From Candidatus Sulfotelmatobacter sp. (lineage in GTDB: Bacteria > Acidobacteriota > Terriglobia > Terriglobales > Acidobacteriaceae), in contig JASIKQ010000144.1 of the NCBI GenBank assembly GCA_030049565.1, positions 1 through 9,680 of the forward strand: a DNA stretch of 9,680 nt, written 5' to 3'. The notes under the pieces were generated by a model. That model had not been told where the DNA came from and did no database searches. It saw only the letters and a list, made by a program, of their open reading frames with translations. Within the stretch, counting starts at the first letter, position 1. Each line of letters begins with the position of its first letter. This document shows, in pieces, positions 5,239 to 9,680 of this stretch. The position numbers and the translations under genes are program-made.

Positions 5239-6879
5239 GTGAAAGCGGAGTGTTTGCCGTTTGCCCAAATCCCGCATACCGCTCACCTTTTCACCGATTT
5301 CCTCGCATATGCTGCCACCGTTCGAGCCTTTTACCCTCATTCTCCACACTTCAGCGAAGGGTTGAAGAGGGAAGCGTCTGCTGTAAAGTATGAGTCCTCT
5401 CGCCGCGGGCGCGTCAGCCAAATTCTTCAGCGCCAGAATAAATCGTGGAACGCTTCGGATCAGACTTTTGCCAACCTTGAGCGACTGCAAAAGGGCGCGC
5501 TGGCGGTTGTGACTGGCCAGCAGGTCGGGCTTTTCGGCGGGCCGATGTTTGCCATCTACAAAGCGCTGACAGCGCTGAAGCTGGCGGAAGAGGCTACGGC
5601 TGCGGGGGTCGACACAGTTCCTATCTTCTGGCTGGCGACCTCGGATCACGACCTGGCCGAAGTGAATCATGTTTCGTTCCCTGGACCGGACGGGCTTCTG
5701 CATATGCTGGCGACGTCCAGCCATGGTGTTCCGGGCGCGCCGGTCAGCGATGTTCGTCTCGGCGACGAGATCGTGCCGGTCGTCGATGAAGCCGCGTCTC
5801 TGCTGGGCGATTCCCTAGGTGATTCTGAAGTGGTGCAACTTCTACGGGAGTCGTATCGTCCCGGCGAGACCATGGGGTCGGCCTTTGCGCGCTTGTATGC
5901 GCGGCTGTTTGGAGAGTGGGGCGTAATTCTTCTGGATGCCTCAGACGTGGAACTGCACCGCATTGCCGAGCCCATTTACCGGGCAGCCATCGAACGCTCG
6001 GAGAGTTTGTCCAACGCTTTGCTGCTTCGCGGACGGGCGCTCGACGCTGCCGGTTATCTCCAGCAGGTAAAGGTTACGGAATCCTCGGTCCTACTTTTTG
6101 CCATGCACAACGGGGCGCGTACCGCGGTCCACAAGCGAAACGAAGGCGGCACAACAGAGTTCAGCATCGGCAGCGGGGATGAGGCGGAGAGAGTTTCGTC
6201 GATGGAGTTGTTGGATCGAATTTCCGGAACGCCAGAGAAATTCAGCCCCAATGTGCTGCTGCGCCCCGTGGTGCAAGATTATCTTTTGCCCACGCTCGCT
6301 TATACCGGTGGCGCGGCCGAGGCGGCATATTTTGCGCAGGCCGGGATCGTTTATGAGGAGTTGCTTGGGCGTGTAACGCCTATTGTCCCTCGTTTTTCCG
6401 CTACCCTCGTTGAGCCCAAAGTGCAGCGCTGGTTGCGACAATACGGAATCACGGTGCGCGACGCATTTCACGGGCCAGAGGTGCTTCAACAAAAGCTCGC
6501 CGCGACTACCTTGCCGAAGGATTTGCAGGCAGCCTTCCAACGAGCGAATCAGGCAGTGATGGAATCGTTTTCCACTCTGAAGGACGCGCTCCTCAAACTC
6601 GATTCCACGCTGGTCGATGCCGGCCAGACGGCGGCTTCCAAGGTGCACTATCAACTTGATCGCCTGCGCGAGCGGGCGACCGCCGCTGAGTTGCGCCGCA
6701 GTGAAGTTGTGCGCCGCCATGCTGAAGCGCTCAGCCACGCGCTTTTTCCGGAGAACGCACTGCAAGAGCGTGGCGTAGGCTCTGCTTATTTTCTGGCGCG
6801 TCATGGAAGGGAACTGCTGCACGGCCTTTACCAGACCATGCGCACCGACTGCCACGATCATCAGATTGTGGAGCTGTGA
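5239..6879 (+). CDS. bshC: Bacillithiol synthase BshC (putative cysteine-adding enzyme)
   Basis: BshC catalyses the last step of bacillithiol synthesis, joining cysteine to glucosaminyl-malate in the cytoplasm. The protein is 546 residues from the GTG at 5239, matching the usual length of about 540. Hallmarks are the N-terminal SxxF-like region LFTDFLAYAA (17-26), the strongly conserved VTGQQVGLFGGPMFAIYKAL (91-110) of the Rossmann-like core, WLATSDHDLAEVNHVSFP (131-148), and the later VVQDYLLPTLAYTGGAAEAAYFAQ region with GGAAE. A C-terminal helical part (about 425-500, with KDALLKLDST and LDRLRERATAAELRR) fits the family's coiled coil. bshA and bshB are not in the window, so the pathway is split here. 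The gene appears to have its own promoter and ends 22 nt from the convergent LysE-family gene. The short stem TCGCG-GCT-CGCGA (6881-6893) lies in that gap. The family assignment is secure; cysteine ligase activity rests on knowledge of the pathway. Confidence 0.95.
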   Translation: MKAECLPFAQIPHTAHLFTDFLAYAATVRAFYPHSPHFSEGLKREASAVKYESSRRGRVSQILQRQNKSWNASDQTFANLERLQKGALAVVTGQQVGLFGGPMFAIYKALTALKLAEEATAAGVDTVPIFWLATSDHDLAEVNHVSFPGPDGLLHMLATSSHGVPGAPVSDVRLGDEIVPVVDEAASLLGDSLGDSEVVQLLRESYRPGETMGSAFARLYARLFGEWGVILLDASDVELHRIAEPIYRAAIERSESLSNALLLRGRALDAAGYLQQVKVTESSVLLFAMHNGARTAVHKRNEGGTTEFSIGSGDEAERVSSMELLDRISGTPEKFSPNVLLRPVVQDYLLPTLAYTGGAAEAAYFAQAGIVYEELLGRVTPIVPRFSATLVEPKVQRWLRQYGITVRDAFHGPEVLQQKLAATTLPKDLQAAFQRANQAVMESFSTLKDALLKLDSTLVDAGQTAASKVHYQLDRLRERATAAELRRSEVVRRHAEALSHALFPENALQERGVGSAYFLARHGRELLHGLYQTMRTDCHDHQIVEL

Positions 6880-6901
6880 TTCGCGGCTCGCGACGATTAT
6901 C

Positions 6902-7543
6902 TTACTTGCTTTCGCTGATCGCTAAATAGCTTCCCAGACCAATCATGATCGCGCCAGTCACCCTACGCTGCCGGCGCCGAAATACTGACGAGGATCGAAT
7001 CTTGTTCCCCAACGGCCCCGTCAGCATGATCACGATGAGGTCCGCAGAGGTATTCAAGATCACCGAGCATGATCCCAAGGCAACGAACTGAAAGAACACG
7101 TGCCCGGCTTCGCGGTTGACAAACTGCGGAATAAACGAAAGAAAAAACAGCGCCGTCTTGGGATTCAGGACTTCCGTGGCAATGCCCTGCCAGAGCGGGT
7201 TTCTGCCGGACGCGATCTGGTTCATACTTGCTTCGTAGGCCAGATCTTTTTGGGCGCGTGCATCGAGAATCATGCGCACGCCGAGAACACACAAGTAGGC
7301 AGCGCCGGCGTATTTCACAGTGGAGAACGCCGCTGCTGATCGCGCCAGAATAACTGAAACCCCGAGCGCCGCCGCAACCACGTGCACCATGCCTCCCAAA
7401 AACGTACCTAGGGCCGAAAGCGCGCCTTCGCGCTTACCTCCCGCCAGGCTTCGCGCCAGAACGTAAAGCATTCCCGGCCCCGGCGCGACGGCCAGCAGCA
7501 GCGCCGCGGTTAGAAACAGCAACATCCGCGTTGAGTCGAACAT
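6902..7543 (-). CDS. LysE/RhtB family amino-acid exporter-like membrane protein
   Basis: A 213-residue inner-membrane protein with the six-helix layout of the LysE/RhtB superfamily, whose members export amino acids and derivatives. The first helix runs into the signature AVAPGPGMLYVLARSLAGGKREG (residues 18-40), followed by ALGTFLGGMVHVVAAALGVS. Helix 3 is at about 75-93 (KYAGAAYLCVLGVRMIL). A loop precedes the conserved TEVLNPKTALFFLSFIPQF (123-141), and further helices lie at about 150-175 and 196-210. The substrate cannot be told from sequence. It starts 26 nt after the stop codon of the HAD gene on the same strand, so the two may be one transcript. However, TAAAAT (7559-7554) sits 10 nt before its ATG and no Shine-Dalgarno sequence is present, so it may also be transcribed alone as a near-leaderless mRNA. 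Confidence 0.92.
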   Translation of the reverse strand: MFDSTRMLLFLTAALLLAVAPGPGMLYVLARSLAGGKREGALSALGTFLGGMVHVVAAALGVSVILARSAAAFSTVKYAGAAYLCVLGVRMILDARAQKDLAYEASMNQIASGRNPLWQGIATEVLNPKTALFFLSFIPQFVNREAGHVFFQFVALGSCSVILNTSADLIVIMLTGPLGNKIRSSSVFRRRQRRVTGAIMIGLGSYLAISESK

Positions 7544-7553
7544 GATGGGAGAA

Positions 7554-7559
7554 ATTTTA
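7554..7559 (-). promoter_or_regulatory. Candidate -10 element for the LysE-family gene, near-leaderless
   Basis: TAAAAT on the minus strand, 10 nt before the ATG at 7543. The sequence between (TTCTCCCATC) has no purine-rich ribosome binding site. No convincing -35. Confidence 0.35.
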
Positions 7560-7569
7560 CCGCAGCATG

Positions 7570-8232
7570 CTATTGCTCGAGCCAGGATTCTAGTTCTCCG
7601 AGGGATTCCACTCGCGGCAGGTCGCGATCACGATACGTGCCCGCTACATCGAGCAAGACCGCATCCATTCCCGCGTTGCGCGCGCCGAGGTAGTCGACTG
7701 AGTACACATCGCCAACATACAAGCTTTCGTGCGGACGTGAGTTCATGGTTTCGAGCGCTGCAGCAAATATTTCCGCACGCGGCTTTTCGACGCCTATGTT
7801 GCCGGAATCTGTAATGCTCTCGAAGCAATCGGCGATGCCGCAACGGGAAAGGGTGCGATCTACTCGGCCATCGGCATTGGAGATTACAGCGATGCGGAAA
7901 TTTTCCGCGATGCGATCGAGAGCATCCCTGGTGCCGGGTAAAATCTGATCCCACAGCGCCGAGTTCTGCGCATTCTTAACCAGAGCTTCGCGGACCGCGA
8001 TGCCCACTCCAAGATCCCCGAGCAGATAAGTGTGAAAATTCCACCAAAAGCCATGATTGACGTGGCCCGCCTGCACCTCTTCATCGAACTCGCGTTTCGT
8101 GCGGCGCTCGATGGCCTGCCACTGCTCCAGTGTCGGATGCATATCACTCGCGATCGGCGCGAGCATCTTCGCGCGATTGGGAAAAAGAAGCGTGTTACCG
8201 ACGTCAAAGAAAATGGCCCGTGGTTTTGGCAT
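7570..8232 (-). CDS. HAD superfamily hydrolase lacking the second motif I aspartate
   Basis: A 220-residue cytoplasmic HAD-like hydrolase. Motif I is FFDVGNTLL (8-16), with nucleophile D10. The usual second Asp (DxD), the acid/base of phosphatases, is replaced by G12. Motif II is VISNADG (S118), motif III is GVEKPRAEIF (K150), and motif IV is LYVGDVYSVDYLGARNAGM (G174-D175, D180). Residues of about 17-95 form an alpha-helical C1-type cap. The motif set apart from G12 is complete, so the protein may be a HAD with another chemistry or a phosphatase using a different general acid. The substrate is unknown. I prefer the ATG at 8232: TAAAGT lies 7 nt upstream, and the frame's alternative GTG at 8241 only adds MEY. 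It is followed at 26 nt by the LysE-family gene. Confidence 0.9.
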   Translation of the reverse strand: MPKPRAIFFDVGNTLLFPNRAKMLAPIASDMHPTLEQWQAIERRTKREFDEEVQAGHVNHGFWWNFHTYLLGDLGVGIAVREALVKNAQNSALWDQILPGTRDALDRIAENFRIAVISNADGRVDRTLSRCGIADCFESITDSGNIGVEKPRAEIFAAALETMNSRPHESLYVGDVYSVDYLGARNAGMDAVLLDVAGTYRDRDLPRVESLGELESWLEQ

Positions 8233-8239
8233 GTATTCC

Positions 8240-8245
8240 ACTTTA
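8240..8245 (-). promoter_or_regulatory. Candidate -10 element for the HAD gene, leaderless type
   Basis: TAAAGT on the minus strand, 7 nt before the ATG at 8232. It is only a 4/6 match to TATAAT, and the GTG alternative start overlaps it. No clear -35. Confidence 0.25.
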
Positions 8246-8276
8246 CAAGTGACGGCGCACCCCTCGCCAGTGCTCC

Positions 8277-8305
8277 GTGACCTGCAGCGGGAAAAAATGT
8301 AATAT
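8277..8305 (+). promoter_or_regulatory. Candidate promoter for the small membrane protein gene
   Basis: GTGACC (8277-8282), a 17-nt spacer, then TAATAT (8300-8305), inside the intergenic region divergent from the HAD gene. It would start transcription near 8312. Confidence 0.4.
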
Positions 8306-8342
8306 CCAATGACTTAGGGGTCGTTTTCCGCGGGGCGTTCGT

Positions 8343-8693
8343 ATGTCGAGTTCGCTGCCATGCTCGCTGTTGTTAGCTTTTATCCGCGGCAGCGTAGCTG
8401 CGATCTCACCCCGCAACTGGGTGCGAACCCAGCCGGCGCTAAACGCAACCGTGGTGCTGCTCCAGCGCCACGCCGGTCGCCGCAGCGACGTTTACAACAT
8501 TCTCTGGATCGTCGTTTTCGGTTTTGCCACTCTGAATATTTTGAGCCTGGCCGCCAGGCGTTTCGAGCCCCACCGCCGGGGGCTCAGTTTCGGCGAACTG
8601 ATGGCGGTGCTGGTCGTTTTTCTCTCCATCTTCCTCCTGGGATGGGAACTGCTGAGCATAGTTCACATTTTCCCCATCAGGCTTCAGCGTTAA
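8343..8693 (+). CDS. Small two-helix membrane protein of unknown function
   Basis: The frame is 116 codons from the ATG at 8343. Its second half reads as a clear small membrane protein: a transmembrane helix at about 51-70 (YNILWIVVFGFATLNILSLA), a basic loop AARRFEPHRRGLSFGEL, and a second helix at about 86-108 (LMAVLVVFLSIFLLGWELL), then a short basic tail. This part resembles conserved hypothetical proteins I associate with Acidobacteriota. The first 48 residues have no helix and little family character. The true start could therefore be later, for example the GTG at 8451, although neither start has a strong ribosome binding site (GGGG upstream of 8343). Two overlapping frames, plus 8360-8773 and minus 8927-8439, lack such features. 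It is the first gene of the plus-strand group on the right side. No function is assigned. Confidence 0.6.
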   Translation: MSSSLPCSLLLAFIRGSVAAISPRNWVRTQPALNATVVLLQRHAGRRSDVYNILWIVVFGFATLNILSLAARRFEPHRRGLSFGELMAVLVVFLSIFLLGWELLSIVHIFPIRLQR

Positions 8694-8735
8694 GAAAGCC
8701 ACTACCCCTGATCGGCGAACGTTGGCGTTTTGCGC

Positions 8736-8741
8736 TATTAT
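8736..8741 (+). promoter_or_regulatory. Candidate -10 element for the CPCC protein gene, leaderless type
   Basis: TATTAT, 7 nt before the ATG at 8749. The intervening TCGGACA has at most a very weak GGA. No -35 match at normal spacing. Confidence 0.4.
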
Positions 8742-8748
8742 TCGGACA

Positions 8749-9057
8749 ATGGCGAAAAATTCCAACACGATAGAGGTTACCTGCCCCTGCTGCAGCGCCC
8801 TGCTCAAGATCGATACTGCCACCGCCGCGGTAATCTCGCACACGGCGGCGGTGAAACCTCGCATGTTCGGAGACATGGAAGAAGCCGCGCGCGCCATGAA
8901 AGAGCAGGACAGCCGCCGCGAGTCCATTTTCCGGCAGTCGGTAGAAGCACAGAAGCACGCCTCCGAACTGCTGGAAAAGAAATTTCAGGAAGCGATCAAA
9001 AAGGCCAAAGAGACTCCCGATACCGGCAAGCCCATCCGCGACATGGATCTGGATTAA
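8749..9057 (+). CDS. Small CPCC-motif protein with C-terminal coiled coil, unknown function
   Basis: A 102-residue protein. The N-terminal IEVTCPCCSALLKID (8-22) is a single zinc-ribbon-like knuckle with C12, C14 and C15. No second CxxC pair follows, so a complete zinc ribbon would need a dimer or another partner. Residues of about 43-88 (DMEEAARAMKEQ ... ELLEKKFQEAIKKAKE) are charged and heptad-like, probably a long helix or coiled coil. The tail IRDMDLD is acidic. I recall similar acidobacterial hypotheticals with a CPCC knuckle and DLD tail but have no function for them. The start is the ATG at 8749; the frame extends upstream to 8722, but this start places TATTAT 7 nt away. It begins 55 nt after the membrane protein gene and ends 41 nt before the phosphodiesterase gene. 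Probably cytoplasmic. Confidence 0.75.
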   Translation: MAKNSNTIEVTCPCCSALLKIDTATAAVISHTAAVKPRMFGDMEEAARAMKEQDSRRESIFRQSVEAQKHASELLEKKFQEAIKKAKETPDTGKPIRDMDLD

Positions 9058-9083
9058 ATCCTTCCCTGCTTTACTCGCGCCGG

Positions 9084-9089
9084 TACAAT
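9084..9089 (+). promoter_or_regulatory. Candidate -10 element for the phosphodiesterase gene, near-leaderless
   Basis: TACAAT, 9 nt before the ATG at 9099, with no purine-rich ribosome binding site between. No good -35. Confidence 0.35.
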
Positions 9090-9098
9090 CGAGCGCAA

Positions 9099-9680
9099 AT
9101 GAAAAACCGTCCACTTCTGCTCGGACACCGCGGTGTGCGCGACCAGACGAAAATCTCCGAAAACACGCTCGCGGCCTTCGATTTTGCGCTTGCTCAGGGC
9201 TGCGATGGTTTCGAGTTCGACGTCCGGCTCACCAACGACGGGCAAGGCGTAATTTGCCATGATGAGACAGCAGGCCGGCTCCGAATTGCCTCGTCTTCCG
9301 TCCAGCAGTTGCATCTGCCGCTGCTACCAGAGGTTTTGTCTCGTTACCAGAGGAGCGCTTTTCTTGATATTGAACTCAAGGTTCCCGGACTCGAACGCGT
9401 CGCCGTTGACTTGCTGCACAAACTGTGGCCAAAGCGGGGCTTTGTCGTTTCGTCGTTTCTGCCGGAGGTGCTGCAGGAATTTCACCGTCTGGATGCAGGC
9501 ATTCCACTGGGGCTGATCTGCGAGACGGCTGCGCAGCTTGCTCAATGGAAGGACTTGCCGCTCGAGTACGTCATCCCGCAATTCCGGCTCCTTAGGCAAT
9601 ACACGATTTCGCCGATCAAAGCCGCGGGAAAAAAAATTCTCGTATGGACTGTGAATCTGCCTGCAGAAATGAGGCGCTTT
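9099..9680 (+). CDS. Glycerophosphodiester phosphodiesterase (GDPD family), partial
   Basis: The frame is open from the ATG at 9099 to the right edge (194 codons), so the C-terminus is missing; UgpQ-type enzymes have about 245 residues. GDPD enzymes hydrolyse glycerophosphodiesters to glycerol 3-phosphate and an alcohol, using a metal in a TIM barrel. Visible motifs are LLLGHRGVRD (6-15) with H10 and R11, SENTLAAFDFALAQGCDGFEFDVRLTNDG (20-48) with metal ligands E39 and D41, VICHDE with the second catalytic His H54, a further acidic strand AFLDIELKVPG, and KKILVWTVN near the edge, a typical late-barrel strand. No signal peptide is present, so this is probably a cytoplasmic UgpQ-like form. The DETAGRL segment is shorter than the common HDxxLDRTT, with the loop after it condensed. 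No glycerol phosphate transporter genes are visible beside it. Confidence 0.92.
   Translation, partial: MKNRPLLLGHRGVRDQTKISENTLAAFDFALAQGCDGFEFDVRLTNDGQGVICHDETAGRLRIASSSVQQLHLPLLPEVLSRYQRSAFLDIELKVPGLERVAVDLLHKLWPKRGFVVSSFLPEVLQEFHRLDAGIPLGLICETAAQLAQWKDLPLEYVIPQFRLLRQYTISPIKAAGKKILVWTVNLPAEMRRF

Noticed and set aside
6091..6861. Long minus-strand frame (256 codons) opposite bshC
   Set aside because: It lies wholly inside a confidently identified bshC and has no recognisable motif.
8439..8927. Minus-strand open frame (162 codons) across the membrane and CPCC protein genes
   Set aside because: It overlaps two plus-strand frames with clear protein features and shows no domain of its own; judged an antisense shadow.

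Overview
The window looks like a chromosomal segment from an Acidobacteriota bacterium (Koribacter/Terriglobus-like). This is inferred from moderately GC-rich DNA, a BshC bacillithiol synthase, a CADD-type diiron protein, a lone STAS protein next to mnmG, and several small proteins of a kind I associate with that phylum. No RNA genes, transposase, CRISPR array or phage genes were seen.

Layout. Positions 1-3550 are all minus strand, read from right to left: mnmG (tRNA U34 modification), a single-domain STAS protein, a small exported Cys/His-rich protein, and a GTG-started exported Met/His-rich protein that runs off the left edge. The last two look like a metal-linked (perhaps copper) secreted pair. 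Positions 3850-5011 are plus strand: a CADD/PqqC-like protein with the residues expected of a self-sacrificing p-aminobenzoate synthase, then a YbjQ-family protein followed by a terminator-like hairpin. bshC (5239-6879, plus) ends tail to tail with a minus-strand pair, a HAD hydrolase (8232-7570) and a LysE-family exporter (7543-6902). Right of a divergent intergenic region lie a small two-helix membrane protein, a small CPCC/coiled-coil protein and the first 194 codons of a glycerophosphodiester phosphodiesterase, cut by the right edge.

The genes are mostly independent housekeeping or accessory units rather than one pathway. The most unusual structure is in mnmG: the protein is about 90 residues longer than E. 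coli MnmG, and most of the excess is three in-frame blocks that look like dispersed palindromic (REP-like) repeats translated as part of the gene. One block is joined to a perfect 17-bp inverted repeat whose other arm is conserved mnmG coding sequence. A second pattern is that five genes have a -10-like hexamer 7-10 nt before the start codon and no Shine-Dalgarno sequence, suggesting leaderless transcripts, while other genes here have clear Shine-Dalgarno sequences.
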